In this document: piece after piece, positions 7,824 to 15,800 of the stretch
How the letters are laid out: every line of letters begins with the position of its first letter
Position numbering within the stretch: position 1 is the first letter of the stretch
Assembly: GCA_017558065.1 (NCBI GenBank)
Contig: JAFYWK010000072.1
Location: 1 to 54,449, forward strand
Source: Paludibacteraceae bacterium
GTDB lineage: Bacteria > Bacteroidota > Bacteroidia > Bacteroidales > Paludibacteraceae
Length of the DNA: 54,449 bases
Reading direction: 5' to 3'
Made by a program: the position numbers and the translations under genes
Notes under the pieces: model-generated
What the model was told of the DNA's origin: nothing
Seen by the model: the letters and a program-made list of their open reading frames with translations, nothing else
Database searches by the model: none

Positions 7824-7841
7824 CAATCTACCAGCTTTTTT
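7810..7841. terminator. Bidirectional rho-independent terminator
   Basis: AAAAAAGCTGGTAG caat CTACCAGCTTTTTT: 14 bp perfect stem, 4-nt loop, T-tract on both strands. It separates the plus-strand small ORF from the convergent gene at 7878. Confidence 0.9.
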
Positions 7842-7877
7842 GTAGCTTATAGAGCAACTATTTGCCCTATTATTCTG

Positions 7878-8372
7878 TTAATCCCAAATATAGTATTTTT
7901 TTCCTTCCATAGTGTATAGGGAATTTCCACTTATTTCAACTTTCGCGGGAGAACGGAGTCCATCAATATAGAGATACAGATAATCACCATCAGACGTCAC
8001 TTCATATATATCTGCCTTTATAAGTAAATCTTCTACAACATCTGTGCCTGGATATGTTGAGAATACTAGAAATTTTCCATATCCTGAATTATCAAAACTA
8101 AACGCAGTATGTTGTGGAAAATTAGCTACTAATGTTGTGGCTTTATATCTTCTTCCTGCAAACTTTTTCCATTCGTTTCCCAACTCTCTTTGATATTGTT
8201 CCCTCTCGTTTTTTCGTTGAGAATCTTCTTTGGGAAGTTCAAGTCGTTCGACACGAGCAACCGTATTGCTTGCATTAGCTTTTTTAGAATTACGAACATT
8301 ATAATCAATGATTATAATAGTCATAGTTATAATAGCAAATGCAATTGTAGCAAGGATAATCCTCTTATTCAT
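7878..8372 (-). CDS. Unknown membrane-anchored protein of element I
   Basis: 164 residues, not recognised. One N-terminal transmembrane segment (ILATIAFAIITMTIIIIDY, about 5-23), then a charged linker (about 45-65, many K/E/R) and a C-terminal beta-rich domain with YLYLYIDGLRSPAKVEISG. The topology suggests a domain exposed to the periplasm. It follows the lipoprotein gene at 8406 with a 33-bp gap, so the two probably form an operon and may work together. It ends at a bidirectional terminator. Confidence 0.6.
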   Translation of the reverse strand: MNKRIILATIAFAIITMTIIIIDYNVRNSKKANASNTVARVERLELPKEDSQRKNEREQYQRELGNEWKKFAGRRYKATTLVANFPQHTAFSFDNSGYGKFLVFSTYPGTDVVEDLLIKADIYEVTSDGDYLYLYIDGLRSPAKVEISGNSLYTMEGKKYYIWD

Positions 8373-8405
8373 ATATCTTTGAATATAGATTCGTTATTTT
8401 CTCAA

Positions 8406-9107
8406 CTACTCAATAGACTCACTTTCTTTATAGTAAATCCTTCGTAACTCATAATAAGTCTTTGAAGAGCGTTTTACTCGTGAAGTATAATCATCTGTCT
8501 TTATGGTGCACTCATCTACTTTTCTAAAGTACCAATTGTTATAGCTATCATATGCAATATCTGAAAATTCACGAGTAATATCTTCACTGCCTTCGTGACA
8601 ATAGAATTGAATTTTTTCTTTTACAAGTTCGTATTTTTCATTGTAAATGTATTCAATACTCTGACCTGCTTCAAAGTAATTTGCACTTCTTTTTTTCATA
8701 TAACCTAAACTATCATATTGCCATGTATAACTATCCCATACTTGACTATCCTCTATTCTCATATCGGTCATTTGATTATCAGCATTTCTACTAATAATAA
8801 TGGTATTATTTTCCCCTCCGACTTCTCGAAGTGCATCAAAAAGATATTCTTTTTCTTCAAAATCACTTATAGAAGACATTAGTAACCCCTCTTCATCAGT
8901 GTAAAACTTAGTGTATTTGACATCGCAAACGACCTCACCTCGTCTTGGCACAAGTTCACAAATTTCTATTTTCCATACATCTCCTCGTGCTAATTCCATT
9001 TGTAAATCAGAGGATTTGTACTGAGGTTGCTCATTACTTGTCTTGCAGCTAACGAGCATAGAGGAAAGTAGCATTATACTTATATAAAAATAATTAACTC
9101 TTTTCAT
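8406..9107 (-). CDS. Unknown lipoprotein of element I
   Basis: 233 residues from the ATG at 9107. The N-terminus is a lipoprotein signal, MKRVNYFYISIMLLSSMLVSC, with the lipobox cysteine at 21. The open frame extends to 9203, but that extra part lacks a signal and would run into RNA candidate A, so I reject it. The mature part is acidic with repeated 'Y-D-S-x-G-Y' and 'Y-I-Y-N-E-K-Y-E' strands (around 140-185), reminiscent of the repeated beta-hairpins seen in secreted Bacteroidetes proteins. Function unknown. RNA candidate A lies 95 nt upstream in the same direction. Confidence 0.65.
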   Translation of the reverse strand: MKRVNYFYISIMLLSSMLVSCKTSNEQPQYKSSDLQMELARGDVWKIEICELVPRRGEVVCDVKYTKFYTDEEGLLMSSISDFEEKEYLFDALREVGGENNTIIISRNADNQMTDMRIEDSQVWDSYTWQYDSLGYMKKRSANYFEAGQSIEYIYNEKYELVKEKIQFYCHEGSEDITREFSDIAYDSYNNWYFRKVDECTIKTDDYTSRVKRSSKTYYELRRIYYKESESIE

Positions 9108-9201
9108 GTTGTAAAAAATAAAATGATTTTCTCTACTCTGTTGTAGGATTTTCGAGTTTTCTCCTTTTATAGCCCTTTTGAAGATAAGAAAATTAGACAA
9201 C

Positions 9202-9418
9202 AAAAAAGCGCGGGCTATTGCTGTATTGTCAATTCGGGTCTTCGACTACCCACCACTCCAATATATACAAAAGCCCACGCCAAAACGTGAGCGTTGATTA
9301 TATTTAGGAAAGTGGTTTTCAAAGTGTCGAAGTTTGAATTGCTCCCAATATAAGCAAACGCTTAATATGTTTATGTCTTTAGACTGATTCTATTCCATAG
9401 GCAAATGATTTTGAATTT
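9202..9418 (-). ncRNA. RNA candidate A (family of three in this window)
   Basis: About 217 nt from the start point implied by the promoter at 9425-9456 to a U-tract. On the RNA strand GCGTGGGCT (9280-9272) pairs with AGCCCGCGC (9216-9208, one G-U), closing a ~55-nt region just before TTTTTT. Inside that region GGGT (9238-9235) can pair with ACCC. There is no ORF of note. The layout matches candidates B (51326-51600) and C (37044-37294). It could be an independent small RNA or an attenuating leader of the lipoprotein gene. Confidence 0.5.
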
Positions 9419-9424
9419 CGACTG

Positions 9425-9456
9425 CAAAGATAGTGAAAATAAACGACCTGACCAAA
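9425..9456 (-). promoter_or_regulatory. Promoter of RNA candidate A
   Basis: Minus-strand TTTG (9456-9453), 20 bp, TATCTTTG (9432-9425): a perfect consensus match. Confidence 0.75.
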
Positions 9457-9500
9457 TATAAAGCAAGAAAAATGGCATTAACCGTTCTTCTTATTGCTCT

Positions 9501-10133
9501 TTATGCTCTCTCAAACTCTTTTTTTAGTCGTTGAACCGTGCTGATTCCAACATTAGACAACTTGGCAACATTTCGAATACTGATTCCTTTCCGCAACAAC
9601 CGCAGCACCTCTGCATATTCCTCTTTCTTCTGCTCTGTGGTCTTACAAGTACCCTCTTTCCTGCCTAACTTACCACCCTTGTCAATATATTGTTTCCTTC
9701 CTGATTGCAAACGGAAGGCAATATTTTCGCGTTCTAACTCTGCGCAGGTACTCAATGTGGCGAGCATAATGGCGGCAAATGGAGAGGGTTTGCCATTGTC
9801 TTGCAGTAGAGTAAATCGCTCTTTTTGCAAATAGAGATTGATATGGTTGTCTATCAAGAATTTGATAGTTTCAAGTACATTAAAGGTATTACGACCAATT
9901 CTTGATAACTCATTAGATAATAAGTAATCCACCTTCTCCTGTTTGCAATATTCCAATGCCTCTTGCAATACTTGTCTCTCCTTGTTCTGTTTAGCACCGC
10001 TAATTTTTTCCTCGAATACCTTTACTACTTCTAAATGATTGGCTGCGGCATAGTTCATCAAGTCTGCTACTTGTCTGTCTGTTGTTTGTCTGTCTGTTGT
10101 CGAACTAACTCTTGCATAGATTATTGCTTTCAT
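9501..10133 (-). CDS. Small serine recombinase (resolvase/invertase type) of element I
   Basis: 210 residues from the ATG at 10133, giving MKAIIYARVSS with the catalytic serine at 10. Further motifs are LLSNELSRIGRN and CAELERENIAFRLQSGRKQY. A C-terminal helix-turn-helix (about 180-205: KGISIRNVAKLSNVGISTVQ) completes the resolvase layout. The frame continues upstream to 10301, but that part is unrelated in character and overlaps the next gene, so the start is set by the family. It may resolve multimers of the circular form or control an invertible switch. It is clearly homologous to the resolvase on element II (31321-31998). Confidence 0.9.
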   Translation of the reverse strand: MKAIIYARVSSTTDRQTTDRQVADLMNYAAANHLEVVKVFEEKISGAKQNKERQVLQEALEYCKQEKVDYLLSNELSRIGRNTFNVLETIKFLIDNHINLYLQKERFTLLQDNGKPSPFAAIMLATLSTCAELERENIAFRLQSGRKQYIDKGGKLGRKEGTCKTTEQKKEEYAEVLRLLRKGISIRNVAKLSNVGISTVQRLKKEFERA

Positions 10134-10258
10134 ATAAATCAAAGGATAAAATGAATACAAATTTTTGGTTGTTTTCTGAATGATTATAGATTTTTTTGAA
10201 TACACTTCAAATTTGAACACAGAGAGAGAGGATTTTAATCCCCTCTCTAATTTAGGGA

Positions 10259-10618
10259 TTAAGCGACCCAAACAAGGTTCTCCCAACGGAACGAACGCCA
10301 CTCCCCTTTCTCAATGTCAAAATAGGCAGTAGTGTTGTAGCACTCTCGGCTGATACCATTGCCATTAGTTTTTGCAGAAGCAATATTAGTTTGTGTCGTT
10401 CCAAATGCTTCTCTAATAGTACCGTCCTTTTTCATAAAAGCAAAATGTGCTATTCCATTTGCCATTTTAGTTTTCAACAACTCTATTTGTACTGCCTTTG
10501 CTGCTGCAATCGTAATATTTCCTATGCGATGAGCGATTACCTGCATGCGTGCTGCGGTAGCATTGTTTATGACCATTGTGTTTATGCCTTTTTGATTGTT
10601 TGTTACGATAGTTTTCAT
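10259..10618 (-). CDS. DUF2693-like (SH3-fold) protein
   Basis: 119 residues. The second half reads FAFMKKDGTIREAFGTTQT ... TTAYFDIEKGEWRSFRWENL, the pattern of the DUF2693/WYL_2 family of small SH3-like barrel proteins common on Bacteroidetes mobile elements. The N-terminal half is a helix. Function is not known; nucleic-acid binding is a guess. An internal ATG (MVINNATAAR) is a possible alternative start. A promoter at 10669-10700 points at it. Confidence 0.6.
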   Translation of the reverse strand: MKTIVTNNQKGINTMVINNATAARMQVIAHRIGNITIAAAKAVQIELLKTKMANGIAHFAFMKKDGTIREAFGTTQTNIASAKTNGNGISRECYNTTAYFDIEKGEWRSFRWENLVWVA

Positions 10619-10668
10619 TGTTGTAATCTCCTGTGTTTTAGCTGTTTAATTGGTTTCTAAATCTACAG

Positions 10669-10700
10669 CTAAGGTACAGCTTTTTTTTGACATATGCAAG
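10669..10700 (-). promoter_or_regulatory. Promoter for the DUF2693-like gene
   Basis: Minus-strand CTTG (10700-10697), 20 bp, TACCTTAG (10676-10669), one mismatch in the -7 box. Confidence 0.45.
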
Positions 10701-10747
10701 CTTTTGAGCAACTTTTTTTCTGAAAAATAGCTTTTTTTTCTGAATTA

Positions 10748-10779
10748 TTTGCAGGATTCAGAAATTTATACTACCTTTG
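10748..10779 (+). promoter_or_regulatory. Outward-facing promoter at the right end of element I
   Basis: TTTG (10748-10751), 20 bp, TACCTTTG (10772-10779): perfect consensus. It reads out of the element through attR into the displaced tRNA terminator. In the circular form it would read antisense into the 3' end of the recombinase. Confidence 0.75.
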
Positions 10780-10930
10780 CAATCAAAAAGGTCATTGAAG
10801 TGATAATAATATAAAATTGCAGGGTTCTTATAGACTTGTGTTGTCATCGGCTATGATACCATTTGTACCAATCCATGAAATCAATAAACGACTTCAAACT
10901 GTCAATAAAAGTTCGATAGTCTGTAAGAAT

Positions 10931-10939
10931 TGCGCACAA
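10931..10939. other. Attachment site attR of element I
   Basis: Second copy of TGCGCACAA; everything to the right is host DNA, beginning with the tRNA operon terminator. Confidence 0.65.
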
Positions 10940-10940
10940 G

Positions 10941-10980
10941 AGAGAGGAAACTATGAAGATAGTTGCCTCTCTTTTTTTTA
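10941..10980 (+). terminator. Displaced terminator of the tRNA-Gly/Leu/Leu operon
   Basis: AGAGAGGaAACTAT gaag ATAGTTgCCTCTCT: 13 of 14 pairs, then eight T's. No gene of the element ends here on this strand, so its natural partner is the tRNA operon now 6.7 kb away. Confidence 0.85.
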
Positions 10981-11017
10981 TGTATATGGTAACTACTAAA
11001 GATTGATTGTATTAGAT

Positions 11018-12316
11018 ATGAGAAAAACGATCTTTATTGCAGCATTATTGTGCAGCACGATGCTTTCTGCGATTGAGAAGGTGCAGTTTCCTGAATCGTT
11101 TGCACAGGGATGGGATTCCTATATAGGCAAGATGGTGCAGATCACTACACCATTGTATGTCTGCGGTAATCAGTACGACTCGCTTATTCTATCGCCAGAA
11201 CGGTTGTATGTACCAGAAGAACGCGCACTAGGATTGGCAGAGGGCGATAGCACTCAGTATTGGGCACTCAAAGCCGCTAATCGCGAGAATAGTTTGCGCC
11301 TGTCGTGTAAGATAACCAACTACAAGGTGCGCACGGGAGCCATGTTGAAGAACCTGACGGCACGAGTGGTAGCACCAGGCAAACTGGTGACAGGTAACGC
11401 CCCCACCTTCCTCAACAACAAACCCGAAGCGAAACCCAAGATGCCCAAAGGTGGACTGCTCATCTGCGCAGCGAACATACAAAACTATTTCTATGATTTG
11501 GGTGGTTATGCTCACCCTAAAACGACCAAACAGCAGCAAGCACTACAGACTGAGAAGATTGTCAAGGCATTCGCGCATATGAACGCTGACATTTATGCGC
11601 TATGCGAGATTCAGAAAGGAGATAGCGCGCCTCAGATGTTGGTCAATGCCCTGAATAAGCAGGTGAAGAAAGCGCGCTATGCGTACATCTCGCAGGGCTG
11701 GAGCAATGGCGACACTCTATCCTGCGGGTATATCTATCGCACCGATTGCGTGCGTCCGTATGGAGAAGTGCAATATGCCTATCACGACACCAATAACCTG
11801 TACCACTATCGCATGGTGGCATGCGGATTCGAAGAGCTGAGCAGTGGCGAACGCTTTGTCCTGAACATCAACCACCTGCGCTCAAAGCGCGGAACGGGAG
11901 AGGAGTCCAACAGCAAGAGAATGGTGAATGTGGATAGTCTATTGGTGATGCTGAATAAGATAGAAGAAGAACAAGTGTTTGGCGACACGGATATACTGCT
12001 CGTAGGCGACTACAATGCGTATGCATACGAGCAACCTATCCAGACAATCGTACAAGCGGGCTATGCAGATATGGTGACAAAATATGACCCTACTGGGTAC
12101 TCATATGTGTATCGCAGCGAAGCGGGGTATTTAGACCGCGTCTTTGCTTCGCCCAGTATGGCTACACAAGTGAAGGCGGTAGGTGCTTACCACCTGAATA
12201 CTGACTATTTCTATAGTCGCGGATACAAACGGGGATTGGACAATACCATGTTCCGCTATGCGGACCATGACCCTGTGCTGATACAGGTGCAACTCTCCCC
12301 CACCAATAACCAATAA
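11018..12316 (+). CDS. Secreted endonuclease/exonuclease/phosphatase-family nuclease
   Basis: 432 residues from the ATG at 11018, which begins a signal peptide (MRKTIFIAALLCSTMLSA). An N-terminal OB-like region (to about 125) is followed by an EEP domain: LLICAANIQNYF near 145, DIYALCEIQKGD near 190 (metal-binding Glu), NINHLRSKRG near 285, DTDILLVGDYNAYAYE near 325 (Asp/Asn pair) and DNTMFRYADHDPVL at the end (catalytic Asp-His). This matches secreted ExeM-like nucleases that degrade extracellular DNA, probably to scavenge phosphate or nucleosides. No promoter is visible in the 37 bp after the tRNA terminator; before element I arrived, readthrough from the tRNA operon could have served. Confidence 0.88.
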   Translation: MRKTIFIAALLCSTMLSAIEKVQFPESFAQGWDSYIGKMVQITTPLYVCGNQYDSLILSPERLYVPEERALGLAEGDSTQYWALKAANRENSLRLSCKITNYKVRTGAMLKNLTARVVAPGKLVTGNAPTFLNNKPEAKPKMPKGGLLICAANIQNYFYDLGGYAHPKTTKQQQALQTEKIVKAFAHMNADIYALCEIQKGDSAPQMLVNALNKQVKKARYAYISQGWSNGDTLSCGYIYRTDCVRPYGEVQYAYHDTNNLYHYRMVACGFEELSSGERFVLNINHLRSKRGTGEESNSKRMVNVDSLLVMLNKIEEEQVFGDTDILLVGDYNAYAYEQPIQTIVQAGYADMVTKYDPTGYSYVYRSEAGYLDRVFASPSMATQVKAVGAYHLNTDYFYSRGYKRGLDNTMFRYADHDPVLIQVQLSPTNNQ

Positions 12317-12377
12317 CTCATACCCAATACCCCATATCCAATATCCATTATCCAATACCCAATATCCATTATCCAAA
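12304..12377. repeat. Direct repeats (CCAATATCCATTAT units) before the DUF486 gene
   Basis: About ten degenerate copies of a 7-mer like CCAATAT/CCATTAT run from the end of the nuclease gene to eight bases before the ATG at 12385. They are the complement of the TTGGATA units at 2725. Confidence 0.75.
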
Positions 12378-12384
12378 AAAAGAC

Positions 12385-12753
12385 ATGAATAGTTTTTATA
12401 CAATAGCATTATTGATTGCGTCAAATGTGTTTATGACATTGGCGTGGTACGGCCATCTAAAGATGGCGGAGTTCTCGTGGTTTAAGACCTTGCCTCTGAT
12501 AGGCGTGATTGCCTTGTCATGGGGCATTGCGTTCTTTGAGTATTGCTTGCAAGTGCCTGCCAATAGGATAGGTTTTGAAGGCAATGGTGGTCCGTTCTCG
12601 CTCATGCAGCTGAAGATTCTGCAAGAGGTGATTACGTTGGTGGTGTTCATTGTCTTCTCTGTGGTGGCATTTCACATGCAAGTGAAGTGGAATCACATCG
12701 TAGCAGGACTGTGCTTGGTGGCAGCGGTGTATTTCGTATTCGGGTTTAAGTAG
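12385..12753 (+). CDS. DMT-superfamily DUF486 membrane protein
   Basis: 122 residues with four hydrophobic spans (about 5-23, 34-54, 72-95, 102-119). The sequence SNVFMTLAWYGHLK, SWGIAFFEYCLQVPANRIG and FSLMQLKILQEVITLVVF is the DUF486 signature; the family belongs to the drug/metabolite transporter group with four-helix subunits that presumably dimerise. Substrate unknown. The bases just before the start codon are a low-complexity repeat, and a strong terminator follows. Confidence 0.9.
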   Translation: MNSFYTIALLIASNVFMTLAWYGHLKMAEFSWFKTLPLIGVIALSWGIAFFEYCLQVPANRIGFEGNGGPFSLMQLKILQEVITLVVFIVFSVVAFHMQVKWNHIVAGLCLVAAVYFVFGFK

Positions 12754-12785
12754 GTTAATTTTTAAAGACGACATAGACAACAATT

Positions 12786-12812
12786 GCGCTCGCCAATACG
12801 GCGAGCGCTTTT
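12786..12812 (+). terminator. Terminator after the DUF486 gene
   Basis: GCGCTCGCC aatac GGCGAGCGC followed by TTTTGTTTG. Nine perfect pairs. Confidence 0.85.
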
Positions 12813-12867
12813 GTTTGTTGTCACCCGAAGGTGAAAGAATTTACTTATCGGATGAAGACAGTAACAA

Positions 12868-15800
12868 TTACTTGACTTGTACACCCAACACGTTGTAGGT
12901 CTTGCCTTTGTGGATGATGAGGAGTTGTCCGTCGCGGAGGAGCTTTTGATAATCGGCTATTGGCGATGGGCTATGGGTATCCTCAATAGATGTAGGGTCT
13001 TGGTTGTAGATACAGCCGATATCGTTGTAATCGGGGTGATCGGTGATGTAGAGGCAGCTATCTTCGCGCCAAGCGCAGAGCATGACGGAGGTTTGTGTTT
13101 CGCTGTTAGCACTTCTGGCTGGGGTAGCGTGAGCGTTGCTTGTTCGTGTGGCTGTATTGTGCACAATGCCATCGATAGAACCGAGACCTGCTAACCAGAC
13201 TTTTTCTGCGTTTGTGGCAGTCGTGGTTTCTTCTGGGAAGACTACCTCCAAGAACATTCTGCAAGCTCCATCTTCAGTGGTGTCTTTATCAACCACCACA
13301 TGGGTGTAGGTGCTGTCTTGTGGATAGTTGTTGATACCTGCAAAGATTTCCACAGTATCACCTGGCTCGGCGGTGAAGTCATAGAGAACGTACTCTACTC
13401 CATCGCGGAGGAAGTACACGCGGTTGTCTTCGTCTTTGCCGAAGTGTAGTGCACCGACAAAGGACTTGGTAGTTGCAGTATCTTTGGTGGATTGGCGTGC
13501 GAGTTGATAGAAGGTCTTGTCGTTCGCCACAACGGAGTCATTCTCCAAGGTGTAGCTAAAGGTCTCAGCACGCAGGATAGTAGTGCCATTGTCCATTTCG
13601 CGCAGATCCAGTTCCAATTGGTTCCATTGTGTAGGTGTAGGTCTGCCACCAATCTGACCGTCTTTGGCGTTGTCCTTGCGTGGTCCACGATCATAATCGC
13701 ATAGGCACTCGGCGCCAAGGCGCTCCATTTCGGTATCGTCCATTTGGTAGAGGAGTTTGTTGTTCTTGCTTACGCAGACGAGGTGTGTGCCAGTGTGACA
13801 TGGAACAACAATTTCCTGAATCAATCCGAAGAAATTGCCGTTGCGACGACCTCCATACATACCAATACCCTCTACATACTCCATACCATTGTCGAATGTC
13901 CATTTCTTGTATTCCTTTCCGTCAAGGAGTGTGACAGAAGAAATATCTGTAACCACCAATATATCATCAGAGTACATCGTTCCGTCGAAGTCTTTAATGT
14001 AAGCAGGCAGTGAGTCGCCTACTTCCAATGTAAAGTCATACAACACGATGTCTTTATTCAGACTTTGACTATAAAGAAATATCTTATTATCTTCTTCGCG
14101 TAGGAGATAACCATTGCAAAGGATATATGGTTTGTCATTCTCAAAGAATATGCTATCAAAAGTCTGCTTGTAGGTAAAATTAGCAGAATTATCATCCTCT
14201 GTGTCTCCACAATATTCATTGCAAACCGTCCGCTGCAAGCCCCAAAGCGTTGGAAAGAGGTCTGCGGCATTCTGTTCTACAGCGTTGTATTCGCAACCAT
14301 AATCACCTTGGTATAATTTGCTTATATATTGTAGTTCATCATTTTTATAAGCACAGAGAAGTTTATATCCAACGCCACCAACCCAATCACTACATGGAAG
14401 GTCTCCCATTAGGAATCCATCTGTGGATCCTACCCCCTCTATCCATTGCACAGGGCAACATTCAGACAGATAATATCCGTTCTCATCACACTGGTCACAA
14501 TCAAAGTCCTCTTTAAGTTTGCATAATGGATATAGGGTTATCGTTTTGCGATTTGTAGCATCATCAACATCTACTTGATGAACAACTAATTGCTGACGCG
14601 TATTATCATAAAATGCTCCTACGATGGTTTCAATGGTATCTCCCACCTCCACGGAAAAATCATAGACTAATTGCTCTTGATTGCCACTAAGTAGATACAC
14701 TTTCTTGTCCTCTGTAAAGCGTACAAGTGCTATTCTGTACACCTTTGATTCTTCAAGCGTCCAATAACAATTAACAAAGGTATATGTTTGACCATTAATA
14801 ATCGTATCTTGCGCTAAGTAATGTCGCCATGTTTGTTCGTTGTAATTTCCACTACCACTATATTGTCTATCATGTTCCAGTACATTCCATGTATCACACC
14901 ATGTGTCAGTCCATTTCTTTTCTACATCGCACAGACACTCTGCGCCAAGGCGCTCCATTTCGGCATCGTCTATTTGATAGAGTAATACACCATCGCGGCT
15001 CACACATACCAATCGTTCTCCAAAATAGCAACTGGGTACTTCAAAAGGATATACTAAATCTACATAATCGCCCCCATATTTGCTGGCATTACCGATACCT
15101 TCTACATAATAATTTCCTCTCTCCCAATCATATCCAAATAACCACGCCTTATATTCATTTCCATCTAATAATCTCATTGTAGAAATATCTTTCACTCGTT
15201 TATTTCCTAACGGCTTTTTGACGATTGTTCTATTTCCATTTGCATCATATTCCTCAAATGCAACATAATCCACCACTGCGGTATATTCAAGTTCAGGGAA
15301 AGAGAATGGATCAACACCCAAAATTTGTAGCGTATCACCTACTTCCAATGTCCAATCATACAAAACAAAATCCTTCTCATAAGGAAAACTATATATTAGC
15401 ACCTTAGAATCTTCTTCACGCAAAAACACACCGCCATATTTAAGATACTGCTTTCCATTGATCTCCTTGATCTCATCAGCTTGCATCAAGTAAGTTTCGT
15501 TTTTTTGGCAATCAACATATTCGCTACAACTTGTTCGCTGCAAACCCCAGAGTGTTGGGAAGAGGTCTTCGGGACTTTGTCCTACAGCGTTATACTCGCA
15601 ACCATACTCCGTAAACACCTCATCTTCAGTGGAGTATACAATAGAACTGTTTTTATAAGCACATAGCAAATGATAATTTGAGTTGCCAGGCACAAGTAAA
15701 TCTCCATGTAAAATGCCATTATATGATCCAACAAATTCTTTCCAAACCATTGGAGAAGGAAAAACTTTGCCTGTGAATGGATCAATAATATCCATGGAAT

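Larger units (their letters stand above)
4230..10939. mobile_element. Integrated mobile element I (6.7 kb, in tRNA-Leu)
   Basis: The left edge is the 3' end of tRNA-Leu(GAG) and the right edge is a second TGCGCACAA at 10931. Directly right of that copy is a strong rho-independent terminator (10941-10980) with no gene before it to terminate. Joining it to the tRNA restores a normal tRNA operon with its terminator, which is good evidence for the insertion limits. Contents: large serine recombinase, gpII-like Rep, a NUMOD3-like peptide, two cargo genes, RNA candidate A, a small resolvase and a DUF2693-like protein. There are no capsid or conjugation genes. Base composition is clearly more AT-rich than the flanks. 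Confidence 0.8.
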
